Below, piece by piece: positions 6,420-14,666 of a stretch of 21,622 nucleotides of DNA (position 1 is the first letter of the stretch; each line of letters begins with the position of its first letter). Source of the DNA: JAEUNJ01 sp052035955 (GTDB taxonomy: Bacteria > Pseudomonadota > Gammaproteobacteria > Burkholderiales > Rhodocyclaceae). The translations under genes and the position numbers were made by a program. The notes under the pieces are model-generated. The model saw only the letters and a list, made by a program, of their open reading frames with translations. It was not told the DNA's origin and ran no database searches. The stretch is taken from assembly GCA_052035955.1 (NCBI GenBank), contig JBPOHD010000143.1:1-21622 (forward strand), given 5' to 3'.

Positions 6420-9187
6420 TTGCCGGCGGCCTTCTTCTTCGCCGGTGCCTTGGCGGCCGCGGCCTTGGTGGACTTGGGCGCCGCCTTGGGCTTGGCGGGC
6501 GTCTTCGCCGCCGCCTTGGAGGCGGGAGCGACGGCCTTGGCGGCCGGCGCGGCGGTGGTCGCCTTTGCGGCCTTGGCCGGCGGCGCCGCATCTCCCTTCG
6601 CTGCGGTCTTGGCGCCTGCCCTCGGCTTCCGGGCCTCGAACTCGAAGCCGACCTTGCCGTCGGCGCCGCGCACCAGGAAGGCCGAGAACTTCTTGCGCGT
6701 CCGGTTGGAGACGAAGCCCTTGAGCAGGCTGGTCCGGCCGGTTTCGAGCAACTTCTGCATCTCGGCGCGGGTCACCTCCTGCTGCAGGATCACCTTGCCG
6801 GAACGGAAATCGCAGCTGCGGGCGACGCCCACCGACTTCTCGCAGACGTAGGCCATGCCGTGCTCGAAGACCCGGCCCTGGCACTTGGGACAGGCGCCCA
6901 GGGTCTCCTGCCCGGAGAAATCCACTTCCTCCGCCTCGGCCCCTTCCGCCTCCTGGCCGAAGTCGAACTCGGGCATGTGCTCGGCATTGAGCTTCACCAT
7001 GGCGGCGAAGGCGCGGCCCATCTTGCTGCGGAAGCCCTGCACCGGCCCGATGACCCGGTTCTTCAGCAACTCCTCCATCTCCTCCGGCTCCCACTGGCGC
7101 CCGGCGACGACCTTCCAGAGGCGGTAGTCGCACTTCTGGCACTCGAAGCGCTTGTAGGTCTCGCGGATCTCGCCGCCGCACTTCGGGCAGGGGACGGACA
7201 GGGTGGAGAAGGCCTCGTCGGGCAGTTCGCCCTTCTTGATGCGGCCGACCATCTCCTGGGTCTGGGCGACGATATGCTCCATGAATTCATCGCGGGGAAG
7301 GCGGCCATGCTCCATTTCGCGCAGCTTCCATTCCCAGAGGCCGGTGAGTTCGGGCGAACGGATCTCGTCGATGCCCAGTTTCTCCAGGGCGAAGAGGAGG
7401 TTGAAGGCCTTCGCCGTCGGTTGCAGTTCGCGGCCGTTGCGATGCACGTATTCCTCGGCCAGCAGGCCCTCGATGATGGCGGCGCGGGTGGCCGGCGTGC
7501 CCAGGCCGCGTTCCGACATGGCCTCCCGCAACTCCTCGTCGTCCACCAGCTTGCCGGCGCCTTCCATGGCCGTCAGCAGCGTGCCTTCGTTGAAGCGCGG
7601 CGGCGGCTGGGTGCTCTTGGCCTTCACTTCCACGTCCTGGGCCCAGACCCTCTCCTTCTTCTCCAGGGGAGGCAGGTTCGGTGCGCCGACGCCGGGCCGC
7701 CCCAAGGCGGCATTGGCCGAGGAACCGGAGCCGCCCAGCGGCGAACTGCCGTCACCCCCTTCCGCCGGAAGGGGGCCGGGGGGAAGGGCACCTATTGCGT
7801 CCTCCTGGGACTCCTTGCCATAGACGGTCAGCCAACCGGGGATCAGCAGGACCTTGCCCTCGGTCTTGAAGGCCTCGCCCTCGACGCGGGTGATGCGGGT
7901 GGTGACGTTGTATTCGGCCGCCGGATAGAAGATGGCCAGGAAGCGCTTGACCACCAGGTCGTAGAGCTTCTGCTCCGGCTCCGAGAGGTGTTTGGGCTCG
8001 GCGCCGGTGGGAATGATGGCGAAGTGGTCGGAGACCTTGGCGTTGTTGAAGATGCGCTTGTTGGGATGCACCCAGCCGCTTTTCAGGATCTCGCCGGCGA
8101 ACTTGCCGTAAGCGGTGCCCGAGAGGGATTTCAGGGTGTCCTTGACGGTCCCGACGTAGTCCTCGGGAAGGGCGCGGGAATCGGTCCGCGGATAGGTCAG
8201 GACCTTGTGCTTTTCGTAGAGGGCCTGGGCCAGGCCCAGGGTGTTGCGGGCCGAGAAGCCGAAGCGCCCGTTGGCCTCGCGCTGGAGGGAAGTCAGGTCG
8301 AACAGCAGGGGGCAGGCCTCGGTCTTGGGCTTGCTCTCGTCCTCCGCGGCGCCGGGCTTGCCGAGGCACTTCTTGCGGACGGCGTCCGCCTTGGCCTGCT
8401 CCCAGAGGCGCTCGGCCTTGGCGTGTTCGTCCTCGGACTTCCTGAATTTCTCATCGAACCAGCGGCCCCGGTAGGTGCCGGCGAGGCACTTGAACTCGGC
8501 CTCCACCTCCCAGTAGTCCCGGGAAACGAAGGCACGGATGCGGTTCTCGCGCTCGACGAGGATGGCCAGGGTAGGCGTCTGCACGCGGCCGACGGGCGTC
8601 TTGTAGAAGCCGCCCTCCTGGGAATTGAAGGCGGTCATCGCCCGGGTGCCGTTGATGCCGATCAGCCAGTCGGCTTCCGACCGACAGCGGGCCGCGTCGG
8701 CCAGGGGCTGCATCTCCTCGTCGGAACGCAGGTGGGCGAAGCCGTCGCGGATGGCCGTCGCGGTCATCGACTGGAGCCACAGCCGGCGGACGGGCTTGCC
8801 GCCCTTGTCGGCCTTGTCGCCGAGGGCGTGCTGGACGACATAGCGGAAGATCAGTTCGCCCTCGCGGCCCGCGTCGCAGGCATTGACGATGGCGCCGACA
8901 TCCTTGCGCTTGATCAGGCGGGTGAGCAGGCGCAACCGCTCGGCGGTCTTGTCGATGGGATTGAGGGCGAAGTGGGGCGGAATGACGGGCAGATGGGTGA
9001 AGGTCCATTTGCCGCGCTTCACTTCGTATTCCTCGGGCACCGTCAGCTCGAGGAGGTGGCCGATGGCCGACGAGAGGACGTAGTCGTCGCTCTCGAAATA
9101 GTCTCCCTGGCGCGCGAAGCCGCCGAGGGCCCGGGCGATGTCCTGGGCCACCGAGGGCTTCTCGGCGATGATCAGTTGTTTGCTCAT
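6416..9187 (-). CDS. topB: DNA topoisomerase III (type IA)
   Basis: This 923-residue type IA topoisomerase passes single strands to decatenate and relax DNA. The Toprim domain is N-terminal, with IIAEKPSVA (6-14; Glu9) and DAGREGELIF (105-114). The active-site tyrosine is Tyr332 in TYPRTDSRALP (331-341). GLGTPATRAAII (561-572) is the conserved central-domain block. Two zinc-finger-like cysteine sets follow (667/670/683/686 and 766/769/782/792), each followed by a Toprim-like C-terminal repeat (705-745 and 811-850). The last 70 residues are a Lys/Ala/Pro-rich tail, probably disordered and DNA-binding. Residues about 465-503 are a Gly/Pro/Ser-rich insert between otherwise continuous family sequence, encoded by hairpin-forming DNA. 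No good ribosome binding site precedes the ATG, but the start fits the family. It is larger than E. coli TopB (653 residues), because of the C-terminal modules and the insert. Confidence 0.94.
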   Translation of the reverse strand: MSKQLIIAEKPSVAQDIARALGGFARQGDYFESDDYVLSSAIGHLLELTVPEEYEVKRGKWTFTHLPVIPPHFALNPIDKTAERLRLLTRLIKRKDVGAIVNACDAGREGELIFRYVVQHALGDKADKGGKPVRRLWLQSMTATAIRDGFAHLRSDEEMQPLADAARCRSEADWLIGINGTRAMTAFNSQEGGFYKTPVGRVQTPTLAILVERENRIRAFVSRDYWEVEAEFKCLAGTYRGRWFDEKFRKSEDEHAKAERLWEQAKADAVRKKCLGKPGAAEDESKPKTEACPLLFDLTSLQREANGRFGFSARNTLGLAQALYEKHKVLTYPRTDSRALPEDYVGTVKDTLKSLSGTAYGKFAGEILKSGWVHPNKRIFNNAKVSDHFAIIPTGAEPKHLSEPEQKLYDLVVKRFLAIFYPAAEYNVTTRITRVEGEAFKTEGKVLLIPGWLTVYGKESQEDAIGALPPGPLPAEGGDGSSPLGGSGSSANAALGRPGVGAPNLPPLEKKERVWAQDVEVKAKSTQPPPRFNEGTLLTAMEGAGKLVDDEELREAMSERGLGTPATRAAIIEGLLAEEYVHRNGRELQPTAKAFNLLFALEKLGIDEIRSPELTGLWEWKLREMEHGRLPRDEFMEHIVAQTQEMVGRIKKGELPDEAFSTLSVPCPKCGGEIRETYKRFECQKCDYRLWKVVAGRQWEPEEMEELLKNRVIGPVQGFRSKMGRAFAAMVKLNAEHMPEFDFGQEAEGAEAEEVDFSGQETLGACPKCQGRVFEHGMAYVCEKSVGVARSCDFRSGKVILQQEVTRAEMQKLLETGRTSLLKGFVSNRTRKKFSAFLVRGADGKVGFEFEARKPRAGAKTAAKGDAAPPAKAAKATTAAPAAKAVAPASKAAAKTPAKPKAAPKSTKAAAAKAPAKKKAAGK
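7679..7795 (-). repeat. In-frame palindromic insert within topB
   Basis: About 117 bases encode residues 465-503 of TopB, a stretch that looks foreign to the family (PPGPLPAEGGDGSS and similar). The DNA folds into three perfect stem-loops: 7755-7775 (9-bp stem, CCCCCTTCC with GGAAGGGGG), 7730-7742 (5-bp stem) and 7696-7711 (6-bp stem). The length is a multiple of three, so the frame is kept. It resembles a REP-like element that entered a coding region. The boundaries are estimated from where family-like sequence resumes (NLPPLEKKE). Confidence 0.55.
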
Positions 9188-9231
9188 TTAACCAATGATT
9201 GACGGTGCCGGCGGAACGTGCCGGGCGCCGG

Positions 9232-9261
9232 ATGATAAGCGGGGGCGGGTGCCGGAATCAA
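9232..9261 (-). promoter_or_regulatory. Sigma70-like promoter of topB
   Basis: On the minus strand, TTGATT (9261-9256) and TATCAT (9237-9232) are separated by 18 bases and match four and five of six consensus bases. They lie 45 bp before the topB start, in the 95-bp gap after smg. topB may therefore be transcribed independently of smg. Confidence 0.6.
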
Positions 9262-9282
9262 GCGGCATGCCGCCGGAGGACT

Positions 9283-9741
9283 TCAGTGGTAGGTGGGCTC
9301 CTCGTCGTCCTCGGCCAGGAGTTCCTCCAGCAGCAGGGCCTCCATGGCGTGCTGGCGGCGCCACATCACCGTCAGCACGACGACCTTGAACTTTTCCAGC
9401 GACACCTGGGGATCGGCCATGGCCAGGACGCGGTCCATGATCATTTCCCGGAGGTGGTCGTCCACCGCCTCGGCCCGTTCCAGGAAGATCAGGAGGTCGA
9501 GGCAGTCGGCCCCGAGCTTTGCCTGCTCCTCGGCTGCGAACACGCGCTGGGAGCGGCCGTCGGGTCGGCGCGGGGCCTGCGTCACGTCCTGGGCCTGCTC
9601 CAGGCCGGCCAGCCAGTCCAGGGCCTCGCTGATCTCCTCGTCGTCGAATCCCGCAGCCGTGAGCTTGCGCGCCAGGGCATCCGGCTCGGGGCAGGATTCC
9701 GGCAGGTAGTTCTCGAACAGGTAAACAAGAATGTCGACCAT
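9283..9741 (-). CDS. smg: Smg family protein (DUF494)
   Basis: The 152-residue protein belongs to the Smg/DUF494 family, conserved next to dprA and topB in proteobacteria but without a defined biochemical role. It starts with MVDILVYLFENYL, the family's usual opening. The acidic helical middle (DDEEISEALDWLAGLEQ), the block LGADCLDLLIFLE and the C-terminal KVVVLTVMWRR are typical. No catalytic motif or signal peptide is seen, and the protein ends acidic (EDDEEP). Two tandem ATGs are present at 9744 and 9741; the second was preferred because GGAGG is only 1 base before the first and the family start is Met-Phe/Val-Asp-Ile-Leu. The neighbours are dprA upstream (82 bp) and topB downstream. Confidence 0.88.
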   Translation of the reverse strand: MVDILVYLFENYLPESCPEPDALARKLTAAGFDDEEISEALDWLAGLEQAQDVTQAPRRPDGRSQRVFAAEEQAKLGADCLDLLIFLERAEAVDDHLREMIMDRVLAMADPQVSLEKFKVVVLTVMWRRQHAMEALLLEELLAEDDEEPTYH

Positions 9742-9823
9742 CATGCCTCCCTGGAGTGACGAACACGAAGCTGCCCGACCGGTCGATGACCGCCGCCGAC
9801 CGGCGAAACATGCCTACCCAAGA

Positions 9824-10933
9824 TCACGAATTCCCCTTCCCGAACAGTCGCTGGTAACGCCCGCCGGGAAGTTGCGCCACCCGGCCCGAGAGCTCCAGCG
9901 GCAACAGCATCGCAAGGAGCGCGTCGGCCGTCAAGCCGGTACGGGCCGCGAGATCGTCCACCGCGCAGGGATCGGCGCCGAGGGCATCCAGAATCCCGGC
10001 CTCCGCTTCTTCCAACGCCGGGGCCTCGGGGACCGCCTCCGGCCGGCCGGCGACGACGGCTTCCCAGCCCAGTTCCTCGAGGATGTCGGCCGCCGATTCG
10101 ACCAGCTTGGCGCCCTGCTTGATGAGGGCATGGCAGCCCTTCGACAGGGGGGAGTGGATGGACCCGGGGATGGCGAAGACTTCGCGGCCCGCGTCGGCCG
10201 CCAGGCGTGCCGTGATGAGGGAGCCGCTGCGCGGTGCCGCCTCCACCACCAGGCAACCCCTCGCCAGTCCCGCGATCAGGCGGTTACGGCGCGGGAAGTT
10301 GGCCGCCAGGGGAGGCGTCCCAACGGGGAATTCGCTGATGAGGCAGCCCTTTTCGGCGATCCGGCGGGCAAGGGGGGCATTGCGGGCAGGATAGATGCGA
10401 TCGGCCCCCGTGCCGATCACCGCCACGGTGGCCCCGCGGCCGGAAAGACCACCCCGGTGGGCCGCGGCATCGATGCCCAGCGCCAGGCCGCTGACGATGG
10501 TCAGGCCGGCGTCGGACAAGGCAGCGGCGAAAGCCTCCGCGTCCGCCTCCCCCTGGCGGGTGGCGTTGCGGCTGCCGACGATGGCCAGCATCGGCCGGCT
10601 CAGGAGGCCCGGGTCACCCTTGGCGTAGAGCAGTACCGGAGGATCCTCGCCGGCCAGCAGGGAAGGGGGATAGGCGGCGTCGGCGAGGGTGAGGAGCCGG
10701 TTGCCCGGCTGTGCCGCCCAGTCGAGGGCTGCGGCGATGTCGGCGCGGGAATCGTGGGAAAGCAGGCCCTCTGCCAACGACGGGCCGACGACGGCGGCCA
10801 GCGCCGTGGGCGACGCGGCGAATATCGCTTCGGGCAGGCCGAAGGCCTGGAGGAGTCTGCGCCGCCCCTCGCCCCCGAGACCGGGGACGAAAGTCAGCCT
10901 CAGCCATGCTTCCGCGTCGTCCCGGCTATCCAC
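9824..10933 (-). CDS. dprA: DNA processing protein DprA (Smf)
   Basis: The predicted 369-residue protein binds incoming single-stranded DNA and loads RecA during natural transformation. An N-terminal helix-hairpin region (10-35, WLRLTFVPGLGGEGRR) precedes a Rossmann fold with IVGSRNAT (118-125), SGLALGIDAAAHRGGL (148-163), GADRIYPARN (176-185), SEFPVGTPP (200-208), FPRRNRLIAGLA (213-224) and the SGSLITA block (236-242). A winged-helix domain (312-365) closes the protein, as in many proteobacterial DprA. The GTG at 10933 is the only sensible start: the frame is open to 11236, but that part overlaps the LysM gene and is not conserved. No strong ribosome binding site is visible. The gene lies 34 bp after the LysM gene and is probably co-transcribed with it. 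Confidence 0.92.
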   Translation of the reverse strand: MDSRDDAEAWLRLTFVPGLGGEGRRRLLQAFGLPEAIFAASPTALAAVVGPSLAEGLLSHDSRADIAAALDWAAQPGNRLLTLADAAYPPSLLAGEDPPVLLYAKGDPGLLSRPMLAIVGSRNATRQGEADAEAFAAALSDAGLTIVSGLALGIDAAAHRGGLSGRGATVAVIGTGADRIYPARNAPLARRIAEKGCLISEFPVGTPPLAANFPRRNRLIAGLARGCLVVEAAPRSGSLITARLAADAGREVFAIPGSIHSPLSKGCHALIKQGAKLVESAADILEELGWEAVVAGRPEAVPEAPALEEAEAGILDALGADPCAVDDLAARTGLTADALLAMLLPLELSGRVAQLPGGRYQRLFGKGNS

Positions 10934-10967
10934 GGGGGTGGGAGGCCCGGGCTGCGGCGCGGACGGG

Positions 10968-12002
10968 TCAGGGATTGGTCGCCACGTCCCCCAACTCGAC
11001 CGGCCGCCCGACATTGAGCACCAGTCCGTAGGCAACCCGGTCGAAGACCCGGAAAATGAAGAGCAGGCCGTAGCGCTCGTCGGGAAGGCGGAAGGTTTCC
11101 TTCTCGCCCTCGAAGCGGTTGGTCGCCTCCGCCCCCGCCCGATAGAGGGCCAGGACGTGGCCGATCTCCAAGCCATCCTTGGCGCCGCGGGATACGGTGA
11201 CGATGGAATTGCGTCCGGCACTGCCGACACCGCCATAGACGGTCATCACGCGACTCTTGACCTTCCTGGTCGGAGAATGGGGCGCGTACTGGATGACGTC
11301 CGGCTTGGAGACGGGAATCAGCCGATCGTTGCGGCCGATCTCCTGGCGCGCCGTCAGCACTTCCAGCGTGGCCGGATTGCCGAGCTCGACCAACTTGGCA
11401 TTTCCGAGGTAGAAGGCCTCGTGGCCGAGCACCTCCCCGCTTTCCGGATCCTTGAGGGGCCGCGCCGGCCGGTAGACCTGCCAGAGCTTCTCCTTGCCCA
11501 CCAGGTCCTTCACGTAGATCAGGTTCCCGGACCCCACGTAAACGCGGTCTTCCTGGGTGGCGATCACGCGGGCGGCGGAATCGAGCGCATCGGCTTCCAC
11601 CACCAGGGGCTCGGACAGGAAGGGGGCGATCGCCTGCTGCGGAATGCTGGGGATCGCGGCGGCCTGGTCGTCCAGATAGACACGCGGCTCGGCCTTGACC
11701 AGACGGCCCATCTTCAACTGGGGATCGCCACCGCTGCGGTCCAGGACGACAACCTGCCCCGGGTAGATCCGGTGGGGATTCCTGATGTCTTCGGGATTCA
11801 TGCGCCAGATCTCGGGCCAGCGATGGGGATCCTTGAGGAACTGGGCGGCGATGCCCCAGAGGGTATCGCCGGGAACGACGATGTGGCGGTCGGGGGCGTC
11901 GGGCGCCAGCTCGATCGGCTTGGCAGGCTGTTGCGCCAGCGCCGGGGCGGTGAAGGCCAGGCTTGAGATTGTCAGAAACAGCGCAGATATAATTCGAACC
12001 AT
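10968..12002 (-). CDS. tsaP: LysM-domain periplasmic protein, probable type IV pilus secretin-associated TsaP
   Basis: The 344-residue exported protein has a signal peptide (1-23, ending ALA), a LysM peptidoglycan-binding domain (about 39-88, from HIVVPGDTLWGIAAQFL to the YPGQVVVL segment) and a C-terminal region of about 250 residues without a familiar catalytic motif. P. aeruginosa PA0020, a TsaP homologue of very similar length, sits in the same place next to def, fmt and a dprA gene. TsaP links the pilus secretin to the cell wall. The symbol rests on this synteny and architecture; the C-terminal domain was not compared directly. The ATG has AGGTGG just upstream. It is divergent from def and followed by dprA, which would pair a pilus component with DNA uptake processing. 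Confidence 0.78.
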   Translation of the reverse strand: MVRIISALFLTISSLAFTAPALAQQPAKPIELAPDAPDRHIVVPGDTLWGIAAQFLKDPHRWPEIWRMNPEDIRNPHRIYPGQVVVLDRSGGDPQLKMGRLVKAEPRVYLDDQAAAIPSIPQQAIAPFLSEPLVVEADALDSAARVIATQEDRVYVGSGNLIYVKDLVGKEKLWQVYRPARPLKDPESGEVLGHEAFYLGNAKLVELGNPATLEVLTARQEIGRNDRLIPVSKPDVIQYAPHSPTRKVKSRVMTVYGGVGSAGRNSIVTVSRGAKDGLEIGHVLALYRAGAEATNRFEGEKETFRLPDERYGLLFIFRVFDRVAYGLVLNVGRPVELGDVATNP

Positions 12003-12188
12003 CTTCCACCTCGCAGCGTTCTTCGCGTACGGTCAGTTCCGGTGTTTCTCCGGACGCACGATGCGGCGCGTCGGCCAGAGTGTCCCGGCGCGGTCCTCGA
12101 CCCCGGGCACCATCGCGACCCAATACGACGGGCTTGTAACAGTTTGCATGAGATTCTGCAACTAATTCCTTAAATCAGCAACATATTT
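12003..12188. promoter_or_regulatory. Divergent promoter region between tsaP and def
   Basis: This 186-bp spacer separates two divergent genes. On the minus strand, TTGCAG (12161-12156) and TACAAG (12038-12033 plus 100, that is 12138-12133) lie 17 bases apart and could be the tsaP promoter. For def, an AT-rich run at 12161-12188 ends at the start codon, but no pair with good spacing was found and the ribosome binding site is weak. No gene is apparent inside. Confidence 0.4.
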
Positions 12189-12692
12189 ATGGCCCTGTTA
12201 CCCATACTTCGCTACCCCGACGAGAGGCTCTTCAAGAAGGCCGCGCCGGTGGACGCCGTCGATGACGAGGTCCGCAAACTGGCCGGCGACATGGCCGAAA
12301 CGATGTACGCGGCGCCCGGCATCGGACTGGCCGCCACCCAGGTGGACGTGCACCGGCGGGTCATCGTGATCGACGTGTCCGAAGACAAATCCGGCCTGCT
12401 GGTCCTCATCAACCCGGTGATCCTGTCCCGGGACGGGGAATGCGAAGGCGACGAGGGCTGCCTGTCGGTACCCGGAATCTACGAAACCGTGGTCCGCAAC
12501 GAACGCGTCAGGGTGCGTGCCCTCGACCTGGAGGGGCAGTCTTTCGAGCTGGAGGCCGAGGGCCTGCTGGCGGTCTGCATCCAGCACGAGATGGACCACC
12601 TCGAAGGCAAGGTCTTCGTCGAATACCTGTCCCGCCTGAAGCAGACCCGCATCCGCGCCAAGCTGGCCAAGCAGGCGCGCATCACCGCCTGA
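12189..12692 (+). CDS. def: Peptide deformylase
   Basis: The predicted 167-residue metalloenzyme removes the formyl group from the N-terminal methionine of new proteins at the ribosome. All three family motifs are present: GIGLAATQ (44-51), EGCLS (89-93) with metal ligand Cys91, and QHEMDHLEGK (132-141) with ligands His133 and His137 and catalytic Glu134. The length matches the E. coli enzyme (169 residues). It starts with MALLPILRYPDERL, close to the family start. The ribosome binding site is poor. fmt follows after 38 bp, the usual pairing of the deformylase with the enzyme that adds the formyl group. Confidence 0.97.
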   Translation: MALLPILRYPDERLFKKAAPVDAVDDEVRKLAGDMAETMYAAPGIGLAATQVDVHRRVIVIDVSEDKSGLLVLINPVILSRDGECEGDEGCLSVPGIYETVVRNERVRVRALDLEGQSFELEAEGLLAVCIQHEMDHLEGKVFVEYLSRLKQTRIRAKLAKQARITA

Positions 12693-12730
12693 TCCCCCGG
12701 CGACGCCGGACACCCCTCGGAGAAGCCCAC

Positions 12731-13660
12731 GTGAGGATCGCCTTCGCCGGCACGCCGGAATTCGCCGCCCGCGCCCTGTCCGCCTTGCTCGGAACCCGGC
12801 ACGAGACGGTCCTCGTGCTCACCCAGCCCGACCGTCCCGGCGGCCGCGGCCAGAAACTCCAGCCCGGCCCGGTCAAGGCCCTGGCCCTGGACCGGAGAAT
12901 CCCGGTGCACCAGCCGGCGACGCTGCGGGAGGCGGCAAACCGCGATGCCCTGATCGCCGCCGCGCCGGACCTGCTGGTGGTCGCCGCCTACGGGCTGATC
13001 CTGCCCCAGGCCGTCCTCGACATCCCGCCCGCCGGCTGCCTCAACATCCACGCCTCCCTGCTGCCGCGCTGGCGCGGCGCGGCCCCCATCCAGCGGGCGA
13101 TCGAGGCCGGGGATGCGGAAACCGGCATCACCATCATGCGCATGGATGCCGGGCTGGACACCGGACCGATGCTGCTGCGGCAGGCGCTGCCCATCGCCCC
13201 CGGCGAGAACGCCGGTAGCCTGCACGACCGCCTCGCCGAACTGGGCGCGGCGCTGATCGTCGAGGCCCTGGACCGCCTCCCGGAACTGGCCGCCGTGACG
13301 CAGCCCGCCGACGGCGTCACCTACGCGAAGAAGATCGACAAGGCCGAAGCGGCCCTCGACTGGTCCCGCCCGGCGGCCGAACTGGCCCGCCGGGTGCGCG
13401 CCTTCGACCCCTTTCCCGGCTGCACCGCCGTCCTCGGCGACACGCAGGTGAAGATCTGGGCCGCCCGGTCCGGCGAGGGATCGGGAGTGCCGGGCACGGT
13501 GCTGTCGGTCGGCGAGGACCGCATCGCCGTCGCCACGGGCAAGGGGGCGCTCGCCCTGACGGAATTGCAGAAGCCCGGGGGCAGGCGGCTGCCGGCGGCC
13601 GACTTCCTGCGCGGCTTTCCCCTGGCGCCCGGGGACCGTTTCGACCCCCTTGCCGATTGA
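12731..13660 (+). CDS. fmt: Methionyl-tRNA formyltransferase
   Basis: The 309-residue enzyme transfers a formyl group from 10-formyl-tetrahydrofolate to initiator Met-tRNA. The N-terminal domain has AGTPEFAARAL (6-16), PDRPGGRGQKLQPGPVK (33-49) and the catalytic core, with Asn106 and His108 in LNIHASLLPRWRGAAPIQ (104-121) and Asp143 in GLDTGPML (141-148). TYAKKIDKAEAALDW (197-211) leads into the C-terminal tRNA-binding barrel. The start is the GTG at 12731, with GGAGA 7 bases upstream; the frame is open further upstream but only as a shadow of def. The gene lies in the def-fmt-htpX cluster. Confidence 0.96.
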   Translation: MRIAFAGTPEFAARALSALLGTRHETVLVLTQPDRPGGRGQKLQPGPVKALALDRRIPVHQPATLREAANRDALIAAAPDLLVVAAYGLILPQAVLDIPPAGCLNIHASLLPRWRGAAPIQRAIEAGDAETGITIMRMDAGLDTGPMLLRQALPIAPGENAGSLHDRLAELGAALIVEALDRLPELAAVTQPADGVTYAKKIDKAEAALDWSRPAAELARRVRAFDPFPGCTAVLGDTQVKIWAARSGEGSGVPGTVLSVGEDRIAVATGKGALALTELQKPGGRRLPAADFLRGFPLAPGDRFDPLAD

Positions 13661-13718
13661 ATCGCCGGGCGACGCCCGCATCTAGGGAGCCCGAGGACGT
13701 GCAAACGGAGGAACCACG

Positions 13719-14567
13719 ATGTTCAACTGGCTGAAAACCACCATCCTGATGGCGGCCATCGTCGCCCTGTTCGGGATCATCGGCGCCGCCATCGGCGGCA
13801 AGGGCGGCATGCTCCTGGCACTGCTCTTCGGCGGCGCCATGAACGTCTTCGCCTACTGGTTCTCGGACAAGATGGTGCTGCGCATGTACAACGCCCGGGA
13901 AGTGGACGAGGCCTCCAGCCCCTACCTCTACGACATGGTGAAAGAGCTGGCCGGTCGCGGCGGCATGCCCATGCCGCGCGTCTATGTCATCGACGAGGCC
14001 CAGCCCAACGCCTTCGCCACCGGCCGCAACCCGGACCACGCCGCCGTCGCGGCCACCACGGGCATCCTGCAGATGCTCTCGGCCCGCGAGTTGCGCGGCG
14101 TCATGGCCCACGAGCTGGCCCACGTGAAGCATCGGGACATCCTCATCTCCACCGTCGCCGCCACCATGGCCGGCGCCATCTCCGCCCTGGCCAACTTCGC
14201 CATGTTCTTCGGCGGCCGCGACGCGGACGGCCGACCCGCCAACCCGCTCGCCGGCATCCTCGTCGCCCTTCTCGCCCCCCTGGCCGCCAGCCTGATCCAG
14301 ATGGCCATCTCCAGGGCCCGGGAATTCGAGGCCGACCGGGGCGGTGCCGAGATCTCCGGCGATCCGAATGCCCTTGCCGACGCCCTGGCGAAGATCGACG
14401 CCTATGCCCGCGGCATCGCCATGCCGACGGCCGAGGCGCACCCGGAGACGGCCCAGATGATGATCATGAACCCCCTGTCGGGCGGCGGCCTGCGCGGGCT
14501 GTTCTCCACCCACCCGGCCACCGAGGAGCGGGTCGCCCGCCTGCGTGCCCTGGCCCGGGGCGGCTGA
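13719..14567 (+). CDS. htpX: Membrane zinc metalloprotease HtpX
   Basis: The predicted 282-residue inner-membrane protease of family M48 degrades misfolded membrane proteins together with FtsH-type quality control. Two hydrophobic segments at 8-25 and 30-48 anchor the N terminus. The zinc site is HELAHVKHRD (131-140; His131, Glu132, His135), and the third ligand is probably Glu204 in AREFEADR (200-207). Two further hydrophobic stretches lie at 143-164 and 175-196. NAFATGRNPDHAAVAATTGIL (97-117) is typical of HtpX. GGAGG lies 7 bases before the ATG. It follows fmt after 58 bp. No heat-shock promoter was recognised. Confidence 0.95.
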   Translation: MFNWLKTTILMAAIVALFGIIGAAIGGKGGMLLALLFGGAMNVFAYWFSDKMVLRMYNAREVDEASSPYLYDMVKELAGRGGMPMPRVYVIDEAQPNAFATGRNPDHAAVAATTGILQMLSARELRGVMAHELAHVKHRDILISTVAATMAGAISALANFAMFFGGRDADGRPANPLAGILVALLAPLAASLIQMAISRAREFEADRGGAEISGDPNALADALAKIDAYARGIAMPTAEAHPETAQMMIMNPLSGGGLRGLFSTHPATEERVARLRALARGG

Positions 14568-14609
14568 ACCCCGCGGCTGGCGGCAAGCGCGCGTCGTCGC
14601 CGTGCCGCC

Positions 14610-14624
14610 CCGGCCGGCGGCCGG
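14610..14624 (+). terminator. Possible terminator hairpin after htpX
   Basis: CCGGCC (14610-14615) and GGCCGG (14619-14624) pair perfectly around GGC. The hairpin lies 42 bases after the htpX stop, but the following bases (TTCGCC) give no real T tract. Confidence 0.3.
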
Positions 14625-14666
14625 TTCGCCTACACTTGTCTAATTTCCCGGCCCAGGTACTCCCCC

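Noticed and set aside
7679..7795. Sequencing or assembly error as the cause of the odd topB segment
   Set aside because: The frame is intact on both sides and resumes exactly at family-like sequence. The segment contains orderly hairpins, which points to an inserted element.
6860..9202. Plus-strand open frame of 780 codons opposite topB
   Set aside because: It is antisense to a well-supported topoisomerase and has no motif of its own.
10934..11236. Upstream extension of dprA to an ATG at 11236
   Set aside because: It would overlap the LysM gene by over 260 bases, and the extra residues do not resemble DprA. The GTG at 10933 gives a normal-length protein.
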